From Qipengyuania psychrotolerans (GTDB taxonomy: Bacteria; Pseudomonadota; Alphaproteobacteria; Sphingomonadales; Sphingomonadaceae), in contig NZ_CP081297.1 of NCBI RefSeq assembly GCF_019711355.1, positions 2,679,957 through 2,743,956 of the forward strand: DNA of 64,000 nucleotides. The letters are read 5' to 3'. Below the pieces are notes generated by a model. It did no database searches. It was given only the letters and a program-made list of their open reading frames with translations, and was not told the DNA's origin. The position numbers and the translations under genes were made by a program. Shown piece by piece: positions 18,739 through 26,992 of this stretch (positions within the stretch are counted from its first letter, which is position 1; every line of letters starts with the position of its first letter).

Positions 18739-19038
18739 ATGATCGAAAATCAGGACATCCGCCCTGCACAGGTAATCGGCCCGCTTGGCGAGCCGCTGAC
18801 CTTGAAGGATCTGCCATCGCCCAAGACGCGGCGCTGGGTCGTGCGCCGCAAGGCGGAGGTTGTTGCAGCCGTCACAGGCGGTTTGCTGACCATCGACGAG
18901 GTGCTTGAGCGCTACAGCCTCACGCTGGAAGAATTTGCTTCCTGGCAGCGTGCAGTGGACCGTTCGGGTATGCAGGGACTTCGCGTCACCCGCATCCAGC
19001 ACTACCGTGACCTTTACGAACGGCAGTTCAAATACTGA
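18739..19038 (+). CDS. sciP: SciP-type CtrA inhibitor (DUF1153)
   Basis: A 99-residue DUF1153 protein. In Caulobacter, SciP binds CtrA at promoters and blocks transcription in G1. Diagnostic residues are LPSPKTRRWVVRRKAEVVAA, LTIDEVLERYSLTLEEFASW and the end LRVTRIQHYRDLY, an HTH-like fold. It indicates that this organism has the CtrA cell-cycle circuit. A CtrA half-site-like TTAACCAA lies at 18647, about 90 bases upstream, inside the preceding gene. Confidence 0.92.
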   Translation: MIENQDIRPAQVIGPLGEPLTLKDLPSPKTRRWVVRRKAEVVAAVTGGLLTIDEVLERYSLTLEEFASWQRAVDRSGMQGLRVTRIQHYRDLYERQFKY

Positions 19039-19052
19039 AACATTCCCTCACG

Positions 19053-19077
19053 GGAACCAATTTCCAATCCGATCGCT
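19053..19077 (+). promoter_or_regulatory. Candidate EcfG-type general stress promoter for the GlsB gene
   Basis: GGAAC at 19053-19057, 16 bases, then CGCT at 19074-19077. The alphaproteobacterial EcfG/SigT promoter is GGAAC-N16/17-cGTT, so the -35 is exact and the -10 has one mismatch. It lies about 97 bases before a gene of a stress-associated family, which raises its plausibility. Confidence 0.35.
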
Positions 19078-19173
19078 TTTCGAAATAATTCGCGTTGCTA
19101 AGTGGCGCGATTATCTCCGTCATTTTGCCTCTTTCAAGGGGAGGGGGCGGCGGCAAAAGCAGGAGTATTTATA

Positions 19174-19440
19174 ATGGGTTGGATTATTGCACTTATCGTT
19201 GGCGGTGTTGCCGGCTGGCTCGCCAGCATGGTCATGAACCGCGATGCCTCGATGGGCATTTTCTGGAACATTGTTGTCGGTATCATCGGCTCGGTCCTTG
19301 GCAATCTCATTGCTGGCCCGCTGCTCGGCGTTTCTGGCAGCGTGCAGGAATTTTCGCTGACCGGTCTCATCATCGCTATTGTCGGTGCCGTGGTACTGCT
19401 CGGCATCGTAAACCTCGTACAGCGCGGCCGCGTCCGCTAA
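19174..19440 (+). CDS. GlsB/YeaQ/YmgE family stress-response membrane protein
   Basis: An 88-residue protein with three hydrophobic helices and the Gly-rich family pattern: GWIIALIVGGVAGWLASMVM, FWNIVVGIIGSVLGNLIAGP, LTGLIIAIVGAVVLLGIVNL. The family is often induced by stress or in stationary phase; its biochemical role is unknown. ATG 19174 has AGGAG ten bases upstream. It is flanked by a candidate EcfG promoter upstream and a terminator downstream, so it looks monocistronic. Confidence 0.9.
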   Translation: MGWIIALIVGGVAGWLASMVMNRDASMGIFWNIVVGIIGSVLGNLIAGPLLGVSGSVQEFSLTGLIIAIVGAVVLLGIVNLVQRGRVR

Positions 19441-19470
19441 ATACGAGACACGTATCTACGTCTTTTGGAA

Positions 19471-19498
19471 GGGCGGCAGGGCAACCTGTCGCCCTTTT
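19471..19498 (+). terminator. Rho-independent terminator after the GlsB gene
   Basis: GGGCGGCAGG (19471-19480) pairs with CCTGTCGCCC (19485-19494), with one G-T pair and a four-base loop, followed by TTTT. It lies 31 bases after the stop codon. Confidence 0.8.
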
Positions 19499-19591
19499 GC
19501 GTGGGCGGCTTTCGTCCGGCCAGATCACCCCTTCATAGAGAGTTCCATTGCCCTCACGGGAAGCCGGCCTTAGGGGCGGGAATGCGCAGTC

Positions 19592-19634
19592 TTGCGCTTT
19601 GTGATTTAGTCGAGTAATACACCAGCCGACTAAA
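19592..19634 (+). promoter_or_regulatory. Promoter overlapped by an 8-bp inverted-repeat operator, upstream of the RND operon
   Basis: A sigma70-like promoter reads TTGCGC (19592-19597), 17 bases, TAATAC (19615-19620). A perfect 8-bp inverted repeat, TTTAGTCG (19605-19612) and CGACTAAA (19627-19634), has one arm in the spacer and the other just downstream of the -10. This is the usual geometry for a TetR- or MarR-type repressor of an efflux operon. No regulator gene is adjacent, so the repressor would act in trans. Confidence 0.5.
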
Positions 19635-19658
19635 GCTGCGAGAAATCGGGACGAAAAG

Positions 19659-20846
19659 ATGAATTACGAGTCCGGCATACAATCTGACACGGCCGAAGCT
19701 GCGGTAGTCGCGCCCGAGGAGGAATTCGGAATGGAGAAGCCCGCGCGCCACACGAAGCGCTGGATCATTGGTGCCATTCTCGTCCTGGCAGCGATCATCG
19801 CCGCTTACCTGTATCTGACCGCGGGCGCTGAAGAAGACGTCGCCGATCGCGATTCCCAGGCAGCTACGGTTACCGTGGTATCGCCCGGCAGAACTACCGT
19901 GGCCGGCGAAATAGTCGCAACCGGGGTTCTCGCGGCTCGCCGTGAAATGCCTGTCGGTGTCGTCGGTGAAGGCGGCCGTGTTGTTACCATCCCGGTCGAG
20001 GCCGGTGACTGGGTCCGACAGGGCCAGGTGCTCGCAGTAATCGACCGTTCGGTGCAATCGCAGCAGGCCCAGAGCGCCGCCGCGCAGATCCAGGTCGCTC
20101 AGGCCGACGCCAATCTCGCCCAGTCCAATCTCGATCGCTCGCTCCAGCTGGTCGAGCGCGGCTTCGTCTCCAAAGCTGACGTAGATCGCCTTACTGCGAC
20201 CCGCGATGCTGCTGCCGCGCGTGTCCGCGTTGCGCAGGCATCCTTGCGCGAACTTCAGGCCCGTAATGCGCGGCTCAACATCGTGGCGCCTGCCGCAGGA
20301 CTTATCCTGAGCCGCAGTGTCGAAGTTGGCGCGACCGTTTCGGCCGGCTCTGGCCCGCTATTTCTCATTGCACGCGGCGGCGAGATCGAAATGCTCGCTC
20401 AGGTCGGCGAAGAACAGCTGGCCCAGCTGAGTGCAGGCGTCTCGGCGGAAGTGACGCCGGTGGGCACGGACAAGTCATTTACCGGCCAGGTCTGGCAGAT
20501 CGCTCCGACAATTGACCGGCAGAACCGCCAGGGCACTGCGCGCATCGCACTTCCGTACGCACCCGGATTGCGCCCGGGCGGCTTTGCAACTGCAACGATC
20601 CTCAGCGGTACGACAACTGCGCCGATCCTGCCGGAAAGTGCCGTATTGTCCGACGATGAGGGCAGTTTCGTTTATGTCATCGACGGCGAAAACAAGGCGC
20701 GGCGCACTTCGGTCGAAGCCGGAAATGTCACCAGTGAAGGCGTAATCATCGAAAGCGGTATCACGGGCAGCGAAAAGATCGTCCTGCGCGCCGGCGGCTT
20801 CCTTACCGAGGGCGAAACGGTCAATCCCCGTGCGCTCGAGAATTAA
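19659..20846 (+). CDS. RND efflux periplasmic adaptor subunit
   Basis: A 395-residue HlyD/AcrA-type adaptor linking the inner-membrane pump to an outer-membrane channel. Order: cytoplasmic head (about 1-33), one membrane helix (IGAILVLAAIIAAYLYLTAG, about 37-56), lipoyl half-motif GVVGEGGRVVTIPVEAGDWV, alpha-helical hairpin (about 125-200), second half-motif LNIVAPAAGLILSRSVEVG, beta-barrel, and membrane-proximal domain. It is anchored by a helix rather than as a lipoprotein. The permease follows after 12 bases; no outer-membrane factor is present. Confidence 0.92.
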   Translation: MNYESGIQSDTAEAAVVAPEEEFGMEKPARHTKRWIIGAILVLAAIIAAYLYLTAGAEEDVADRDSQAATVTVVSPGRTTVAGEIVATGVLAARREMPVGVVGEGGRVVTIPVEAGDWVRQGQVLAVIDRSVQSQQAQSAAAQIQVAQADANLAQSNLDRSLQLVERGFVSKADVDRLTATRDAAAARVRVAQASLRELQARNARLNIVAPAAGLILSRSVEVGATVSAGSGPLFLIARGGEIEMLAQVGEEQLAQLSAGVSAEVTPVGTDKSFTGQVWQIAPTIDRQNRQGTARIALPYAPGLRPGGFATATILSGTTTAPILPESAVLSDDEGSFVYVIDGENKARRTSVEAGNVTSEGVIIESGITGSEKIVLRAGGFLTEGETVNPRALEN

Positions 20847-20858
20847 AGGCCGGGTCAT

Positions 20859-23800
20859 ATGAGCTTCCGCAATATCTCCGCTTGGTCCATTCGCAACCCG
20901 GTCATTCCCCTGGTTGCGTTCACGGCCCTGTTGCTTGCCGGTATTCTCAGCTTTGTCCGCATGGACGTGGTGAACAATCCGGACATCGATTTTCCGGCGG
21001 TCAACATCACGATTTCGCAGCCTGGCGCTGCTCCGACGGAAATCGAAAACCAGATCACGCAGCAGGTCGAAAGCGCCGTGCGTTCGGTCAATGGCGTCAA
21101 CAAGATCACTTCAACCGCCCGCGAAGGCAGCTCCAACACCTTCGTAGAATTCGAAATCGGCACAGATTCCAACAACGCCGTTGTAGAAATCAAGAACGCG
21201 ATCGACCGGGTCCGCGGCAGCTTGCCGGACGGCATCCTGGAACCGCGCGTCGAGAAGGTTGAAATCGCTGGCGGCTTTCTCGGCATCTACGCGGTCGAAG
21301 CCGATGACATGACCATCGAACAGCTCAGCTGGTTCATTGATGATACGGTGGCCAAGCGCCTGCTGTCCGTCGATGGCATGGCCGAGGCGGGCCGGTTCGG
21401 CGGGGTGAACCGCGAAATCGAAGTCATCCTCGATCTCCCCAAGATGCAGGCATTCGGAGTGACTGCGAGCGAGATCAATTCCGTGCTGCGGCGCGATAAC
21501 CTCGATACCGCAGGTGGCATGGCCGAAGTTGGCGGCACTCGGCAATCGGTCCGTGTGCTGGGCAATACGGCCAGTGCTTACGAGCTTTCCGAGCGACAGA
21601 TCCGCTTGTCCAATGGCACGACCCTGAAGCTTGGTGATGTCGCGACTGTGCGTGACGGGTATTCCGAACGCACCTCGATCAGCAAGGTTCGCGATCAGGA
21701 AGTCGTCAATTTCTACATGAGCCGCGCGAAAGGCGCCTCTGACGTAAGTGTCTTCGAAAAGGCTCAGGCCGAGATCGCCAAGATCGAGGAAGCCAACCCC
21801 GACCTGCGCTTCATCCAGCTGTTCGACACGGTAAAATATACCAAGGACCAGTATTCCAGCTCGATTGCGGCCATGATCGAAGGCGCGATCCTTGCAGTCG
21901 TTGTCGTGTTCTTCTTCCTGCGCGACTGGCGCGCGACGGCGATTTCCGCCGTTGCCATTCCGCTATCGGCGATCCCGACCTTCTGGTTCATGGACCTGCT
22001 GGGGTTTAACCTGAACCAGCTTTCCCTGTTGGCGCTGGGGCTGGTGGCTGGTGTCCTGGTCGACGATGCCATCGTGGAGATCGAAAATATCGTGCGCCAC
22101 ATGCGCATGGGCAAGAGCGCCTACCAGGCGTCAATCGATGCGGCCGACGAGATCGGGCTGCCCGTGGTTGCCACCTCTTTCTGTATCGTTGCCGTGTTCC
22201 TGCCAGTCGGCCTGATGCCCGGCGTGACCGGTCAGTTCTTCAAGAATTTCGGCCTGACCGTGGTGGTTGCAGTGCTGATGAGCCTTGCTGTCGCGCGCAT
22301 GATCACACCGATGCTTGCCGCTTATTTTCTCAAGGCCAAGGGTCATGCCGCCCACGGCGAGGGAAAGTGGATGGACCGTTATATGGAAGTCCTCCACTGG
22401 TCGCTCGAACGCGGCAAGATGCGCGCACGGCGTGAGGGCTTGGCCGGGCCAAAGCGTCGCTGGGCCTATGCAATCTCGCTGTTTCTCGTCGTCCTGCTGT
22501 TACTGGTAGCATCGGGCGCTGGGGTCTTCGTGGCCTTCAGCATGATCGACAGCCTGAAAATTCCGGAAACCCTGGCCAATGCTGTGGCCAGCGAGGACAG
22601 CTTTGTCCACGCACTAGTCATGCGCCCGCTGCAGCTTATCCAGCTAGGCGTAGCTGTGGTTGCTGGCCTTGCAGCAATGGCTTTGCTGATGCGGGGAATC
22701 CTCTCGATCCCGAAGGTCGTTTTGCGCTCAGTTGTGGGTGCGCTGGTGGCAGGGGTTGGAATATGGGCGGCGGTCGATCTCGAGGGCCTTCTTTCCCTTT
22801 TCTCGCAACTGCTAAGTGCATTCGAGCTCGCGACCGAGGCTAAAGAGCAGCCTTCGCTGATAAAGACCATTGCAACGTCGGCGATTGCACTCATACTCGG
22901 GCTTGCCACCCTCATCGTTGCGCTGTTTGGACTTCGCCGGACGACGTCGTTTTTCGGAGAGCGCATGTTGGCTTCGTGGGATTATCTCGAGGCTCGCTTC
23001 TACGATCACCGCGTATGGATGCTCGGCGTAGGGTGGTTCTCGTTCCTGCTGACAGTCCTGCTTTTCGGCCAGACACCATTCCAGTTTAATCCGGAAGTCG
23101 ACGATGCGAATGCCCAGATCCGCATCGAAATGGTGCCCGGCACCACGCTCGAGGCGACCGAACTCGTGTCTGACCGGGTTGCTGCCCTGCTTTACGAACA
23201 GCAGGAAGTCGAACGGGCCCTGGAGCGTGTTAGCGAAGGCAGCGCGACTATCTATATCACGCTCAAAGAAGACCGCGAGCGTCCGTCCTATGTCTTCACG
23301 CGCGATCTTGCGCCGGAACTGGCGCAAATTCCAGACGCGCGGGTGCGCTGGAATTCGATGAATGGCCCCGGCGGCGGCGGCGGTAGCGGACGTGATCTTT
23401 CGATCATGCTGGCCGGTTCCAATCCGGTTCTGCTGAACGAAACGGCCTCGAAGCTCGTCGAAGAGATGAAAGGCGTCTCGACGATTGTGGCGCCGCGCAT
23501 CACGGCTGACGTTCCGCGCCCAGAAATCCTTATCCGTCCGCGCGCGGAATTGATGGCTGACCTCGGCGTTTCGACCGCTGCGGTTGGTCAGGCGATCCGC
23601 ATCGCGACGATGGGCGAAATCGAGCAGAATGCTGCGAAATTCTCGCTCTCCGATCGGCAAATTCCGATCCGCGTACAATTGCCTGAGTCCGCGCGCGAGG
23701 ATCTGACCACGATCCAGAACCTGCCAGTTCCGACTGCCACGGGCGCTTCGGTACCCTTGGGCCGCATCGCCGATATTTCTTTCGGAGCCGGCCCGACCAC

Positions 23801-24569
23801 GATCCAGCGTTACAACCAGAACCGCCGTGTCCTGATCGGCGCGGACCTTGCCAGCGGCGTGCTGCGCGGGGATGCGATGGAGCAGATCAACGCCCTGCCT
23901 GCTCTCACGAACCTGCCGCAAGGCGTGATCCGCGACCAGGTTGGCGAGGATGAATTGCAGCAGGAACTGCTCGACAACTTCGGCGTCGCCTTGCTGGCCG
24001 GTATCCTGTTGGTTTTCGCAGTGCTGGTGCTGCTCTACAAGCGCCTGATGAGCCCGCTGGTCAACATGACCTCGCTCGCGCTCGCACCGCTTGGGGGCAT
24101 CTTCCTCGTGTGGATCGTGGGCCAGCCCCTTTCCATGCCGGTCCTGATCGGTGTGCTGTTGCTCCTGGGCATCGTTTCGAAGAACTCGATCCTTCTAATC
24201 GACTTCGCCATCGAGGCTATGGAGTCCGGCGTCTCGAAGATGGAGGCGATTATCGATGCTGGCCACAAGCGTGCCCAGCCCATCGTCATGACCACTGTTG
24301 CGATGACGGCAGGTATGGTCCCGACAGCGCTCAGCCTTTCGGGCGACGGCGCATGGCGCGCCCCGATGGGCACAGTTGTCATCGGCGGCCTGATCCTTTC
24401 AACAGTGCTTACGCTGCTGATCGTCCCGGCCGGTTTCAGCCTCGCCGACGGCTTCGAAAAGCGCGCCGGACCATGGATGCGCAATCGCTTCCTGACCTAT
24501 CGTCCTGGTGACGAAGATCGCGTTGTGCCGCCGCAAGGCGGGCAACCCGGGATCGAACCGGCGGAGTAA
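20859..24569 (+). CDS. RND efflux permease with an extra four-helix insert
   Basis: Proton-driven drug/metabolite exporter of the AcrB/MexF type, 1236 residues against about 1030-1050 in the family. The N-half is standard: TM1 at about 12-30, porter domain, LVAGVLVDDAIVEIENIVRH (TM4) and MPGVTGQFFKNFGLT. After TM6 (about residue 490) there are about 230 residues before TM7 (about 718-736), where 45 are usual. The excess holds four hydrophobic segments at about 530-560, 592-613, 620-648 and 668-693. The C-half resumes normally with FNPEVDDANAQI and LLGIVSKNSILLIDFAIEAM. The frame is unbroken and codon use looks uniform, so it is a real long form. Confidence 0.93.
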   Translation: MSFRNISAWSIRNPVIPLVAFTALLLAGILSFVRMDVVNNPDIDFPAVNITISQPGAAPTEIENQITQQVESAVRSVNGVNKITSTAREGSSNTFVEFEIGTDSNNAVVEIKNAIDRVRGSLPDGILEPRVEKVEIAGGFLGIYAVEADDMTIEQLSWFIDDTVAKRLLSVDGMAEAGRFGGVNREIEVILDLPKMQAFGVTASEINSVLRRDNLDTAGGMAEVGGTRQSVRVLGNTASAYELSERQIRLSNGTTLKLGDVATVRDGYSERTSISKVRDQEVVNFYMSRAKGASDVSVFEKAQAEIAKIEEANPDLRFIQLFDTVKYTKDQYSSSIAAMIEGAILAVVVVFFFLRDWRATAISAVAIPLSAIPTFWFMDLLGFNLNQLSLLALGLVAGVLVDDAIVEIENIVRHMRMGKSAYQASIDAADEIGLPVVATSFCIVAVFLPVGLMPGVTGQFFKNFGLTVVVAVLMSLAVARMITPMLAAYFLKAKGHAAHGEGKWMDRYMEVLHWSLERGKMRARREGLAGPKRRWAYAISLFLVVLLLLVASGAGVFVAFSMIDSLKIPETLANAVASEDSFVHALVMRPLQLIQLGVAVVAGLAAMALLMRGILSIPKVVLRSVVGALVAGVGIWAAVDLEGLLSLFSQLLSAFELATEAKEQPSLIKTIATSAIALILGLATLIVALFGLRRTTSFFGERMLASWDYLEARFYDHRVWMLGVGWFSFLLTVLLFGQTPFQFNPEVDDANAQIRIEMVPGTTLEATELVSDRVAALLYEQQEVERALERVSEGSATIYITLKEDRERPSYVFTRDLAPELAQIPDARVRWNSMNGPGGGGGSGRDLSIMLAGSNPVLLNETASKLVEEMKGVSTIVAPRITADVPRPEILIRPRAELMADLGVSTAAVGQAIRIATMGEIEQNAAKFSLSDRQIPIRVQLPESAREDLTTIQNLPVPTATGASVPLGRIADISFGAGPTTIQRYNQNRRVLIGADLASGVLRGDAMEQINALPALTNLPQGVIRDQVGEDELQQELLDNFGVALLAGILLVFAVLVLLYKRLMSPLVNMTSLALAPLGGIFLVWIVGQPLSMPVLIGVLLLLGIVSKNSILLIDFAIEAMESGVSKMEAIIDAGHKRAQPIVMTTVAMTAGMVPTALSLSGDGAWRAPMGTVVIGGLILSTVLTLLIVPAGFSLADGFEKRAGPWMRNRFLTYRPGDEDRVVPPQGGQPGIEPAE

Positions 24570-24583
24570 GCGTCGCCTAAGAT

Positions 24584-25864
24584 ATGGCGAGCAAGCCCAC
24601 AGCATCCAATCCAGCCAGCGGCAACTCCTTGACCCCTGACCGTGCGCGCACGATGCGCCGCGCGTCCACGGGCATGCTGTTCGTCATGGCTGCGATCTTT
24701 ATCCTGTCGGGCCGGTATCTCGAAGTGCATCCGGCCTGGGGCTATGTCCATGCGTTTGCCGAGGCGGCAATGGTCGGCGGGCTTGCCGACTGGTTCGCGG
24801 TCACCGCCCTGTTCCGCCACCCGCTCGGCATTCCGATTCCGCACACGGCGATCATACCGGAGAACAAGGACCGCATCGCCGATACGATGGCGGACTTCCT
24901 GCGCAGCAACTTTCTTACCGCACAAGTCGTCGCCCGGCGCATGGGGGCGATGAACATGGCGGGCGCCGTCGGCTCCTACCTCGCGGACCCGAAAGCGGCG
25001 AAAGACGCGCGTATAAGGGCAGGGGCGGGCGACCTTGCAGTAGAAGTCCTGGAATCTCTCGATCCGGACCGCTTGGGCACGCAGGTACGCAGCGGGATCG
25101 CAGCGCAGCTGGAAAAGCTCGAGATTGCACCGCTCCTCGGGGGAATGCTCGAAGCGATGATTGCCGATGGGCGGCACAAGATGCTGATCGACAAGATCAT
25201 CCGTTGGACCGGCCTGGTACTTGAAGACAATGAAGAGCTGGTGCGCGACATGGTGCACAAGCGCGCAAATGCCGTGCTGCGGTTTACCGGCCTCGACGAG
25301 CGGCTGGCCAATTCGGTGATCGACGGCCTCTACAAGCTGCTCGCCGAGGTGCTGGTCGATCCTGAGCACCCCCTGCGGGACAAGATCGAAGAAGGGCTGG
25401 AAGAACTGGCCAAGGGCCTCCGTGACGATCCCGAGATGCAGGAACGCGTGGAGCGGATGAAGACCGAGCTGTTGCACAACCCAGCAATTGCCGACTGGTG
25501 GCAAGGCGTCTGGGAGCGCATTCGCGCGCGCCTGATCCAGTCGATCAAGGATTCGGGTGGAACCGGCCCCGGATATCTTGGCGAGACGCTAAGTGAATTG
25601 GGTGCAGCGCTCCGCGATGACGAGCGGCTGCAGATGCAGGTGAACCGCTTTGCCCGGCGCACCGCAGTGGGCATTGCAACGCGTTACGGCGACCAGATCG
25701 TGCAGCTGGTGTCGGAAACCGTGCGCCGCTGGGATGCGACGACGCTAACCGACAGGGTCGAGGGTGCAGTGGGCCGCGACCTTCAGTTTATCCGTATTAA
25801 CGGAACGCTGGTCGGCGGCTTGGTTGGCGTGACGATTCACGCGCTGTCCACCTTCCTTTATTGA
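24584..25864 (+). CDS. DUF445 family membrane protein (YjiN-like)
   Basis: A 426-residue protein of unknown function. Order: short head, TM (about 27-42), the family signature HAFAEAAMVGGLADWFAVTA with LFRHPLGIPIPHTAIIP, a long helical cytoplasmic or periplasmic body (about 90-395), and a C-terminal hydrophobic end (TLVGGLVGVTIHALSTFL). It starts 14 bases after the RND permease and may be the third gene of that operon. Confidence 0.88.
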   Translation: MASKPTASNPASGNSLTPDRARTMRRASTGMLFVMAAIFILSGRYLEVHPAWGYVHAFAEAAMVGGLADWFAVTALFRHPLGIPIPHTAIIPENKDRIADTMADFLRSNFLTAQVVARRMGAMNMAGAVGSYLADPKAAKDARIRAGAGDLAVEVLESLDPDRLGTQVRSGIAAQLEKLEIAPLLGGMLEAMIADGRHKMLIDKIIRWTGLVLEDNEELVRDMVHKRANAVLRFTGLDERLANSVIDGLYKLLAEVLVDPEHPLRDKIEEGLEELAKGLRDDPEMQERVERMKTELLHNPAIADWWQGVWERIRARLIQSIKDSGGTGPGYLGETLSELGAALRDDERLQMQVNRFARRTAVGIATRYGDQIVQLVSETVRRWDATTLTDRVEGAVGRDLQFIRINGTLVGGLVGVTIHALSTFLY

Positions 25865-25885
25865 TCAGTGCGCGGCCACTCGCGA

Positions 25886-26767
25886 CTAGCGAGTGACGAA
25901 TACCACCGTGTTGGTCCAATAGCTGGCGAGGGGGGTCCCCTCTGCATCGCGAGCAGGTTCGAACTTGCCCTTGCGCTGGAACTCGGAGCACACTTTCTCG
26001 GGAAAAGACGGGTCCGAATAGGACGACTGGATGGTGCAGTTTTCGATCTGACCCTTCTCGTCGATGCCGAGGCGGAAGCGCACTGCGCCAGACAGGTTCT
26101 TCCTCAAGGCTTCAGCGGGATAGTCACTGGCGTTGAACCAGCTGGTGATGCGTCCCACTGGCTCCGGTCCGGTCGCGATCTTGGCGAGAGCCTCAGGATC
26201 GTAACCCCAGCTTCTGACCAGATCATGCGTACAAGTGTTCATCGCCACAATGGCAGCGGACAGCTTCCCCGTATTGAGCGCTACCGAGGTCGACCGTCCG
26301 ATATTGAGCGTGAGGCGCCTGGCTTCAGCCGCAGCTTTGGCTTCAGCGGCCTTGTATTCCTGCGGGCTTGCATCTGCGTCACTCAATTCTTCCAAGACGT
26401 CGGACGGGATCAACCCTCCGGAAAATTGCCAGATTGTTTCGTCACCTTCGAGCTCGCCAAACAGCGGACGTTCGACATCGATCTCGTCGCCTTCGTGGAA
26501 ACTGTATGTGAATTTGCGCGAGCTGTTGGCTTTGAGCAATTTGCCCGTCGCCATCATCTCCATTCCGGTGTCAGGAGAGTATTTGGAAAGGAGTAAGATG
26601 ACCTTGTTCTCACCTTCCCCGAAACTGCGACCCAAGCGGCACGTTTCTTCGCCGTAATCGAGATTCCAGTTCGAAGTTGGCTCTAGGACAGTCGTCTCTT
26701 TTGCTGACAGAATTCCGGGCTGTGCCGAGAAAACCACGGCTGCAACAATGGGTGTGACGATTCTCAA
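25886..26767 (-). CDS. Exported TonB-C-domain protein, paralogue A
   Basis: A 293-residue exported protein. TTG 26767 is preferred because GGGGAAGGG lies seven bases upstream and the signal peptide then starts MRIVTPIVAAVVFS; a GTG at 26797 would add ten residues. The N-domain has GEETCRLGRSFGEG. The C-terminal domain (about 200-290) is TonB-C-like: DYPAEALRKNLSGAVRFRLG, DEKGQIENCTIQSS, and KFEPARDAEGTPLASYW. No membrane anchor or Pro-rich spacer is present, so it is not a standard TonB. It is an ancient tandem paralogue of the gene at 26993. Confidence 0.8.
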   Translation of the reverse strand: MRIVTPIVAAVVFSAQPGILSAKETTVLEPTSNWNLDYGEETCRLGRSFGEGENKVILLLSKYSPDTGMEMMATGKLLKANSSRKFTYSFHEGDEIDVERPLFGELEGDETIWQFSGGLIPSDVLEELSDADASPQEYKAAEAKAAAEARRLTLNIGRSTSVALNTGKLSAAIVAMNTCTHDLVRSWGYDPEALAKIATGPEPVGRITSWFNASDYPAEALRKNLSGAVRFRLGIDEKGQIENCTIQSSYSDPSFPEKVCSEFQRKGKFEPARDAEGTPLASYWTNTVVFVTR

Positions 26768-26805
26768 GGTGCGACCCTTCCCCTGTAAATAGAGCACTCA
26801 TAATA

Positions 26806-26840
26806 TGAAAAAGGCGGCAATTCGCAACCGAATTACCGCC
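26806..26840 (-). terminator. Rho-independent terminator upstream of paralogue A
   Basis: A 12-bp stem with one mismatch, bases 26813-26824 against 26829-26840, with a 4-base loop, followed on the minus strand by TTTTT (26812-26808). It ends transcription coming from paralogue B and holds the position relative to the etfA fossil that the etfA terminator holds relative to etfA. Confidence 0.8.
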
Positions 26841-26872
26841 TCTTCTGCGAATATAGTCCGTTTATCGATGTA

Positions 26873-26944
26873 TCAGAGCTTTTCGGTCAGTCCCGGTACT
26901 GTCCTGAAAGGGTCTGCTACTGGGCCGATGTCTGCCAATTGGTC
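26873..26944 (-). pseudogene. Fossil of the etfA 3' end (23 codons plus stop)
   Basis: Minus-strand translation reads DQLADIGPVADP then FRTVPGLTEKL and stop. The EtfA C-terminus at 28056-27985 reads [12 protein letters not shown] then [11 protein letters not shown] and stop: 15 of 23 residues match and the stop is in register. DNA similarity is also plain over about 70 bases. It sits between the two TonB-C paralogues just as the real etfA end sits upstream of paralogue B, so it marks the edge of an old tandem duplication. No start codon or SD accompanies it. Its 5' part overlaps a stem-loop at 26934-26959. Confidence 0.85.
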
Positions 26945-26992
26945 GGTCCGACAATTGGCGGATCGGCCGCTACCTCTATCTAGTTCTGGCCG

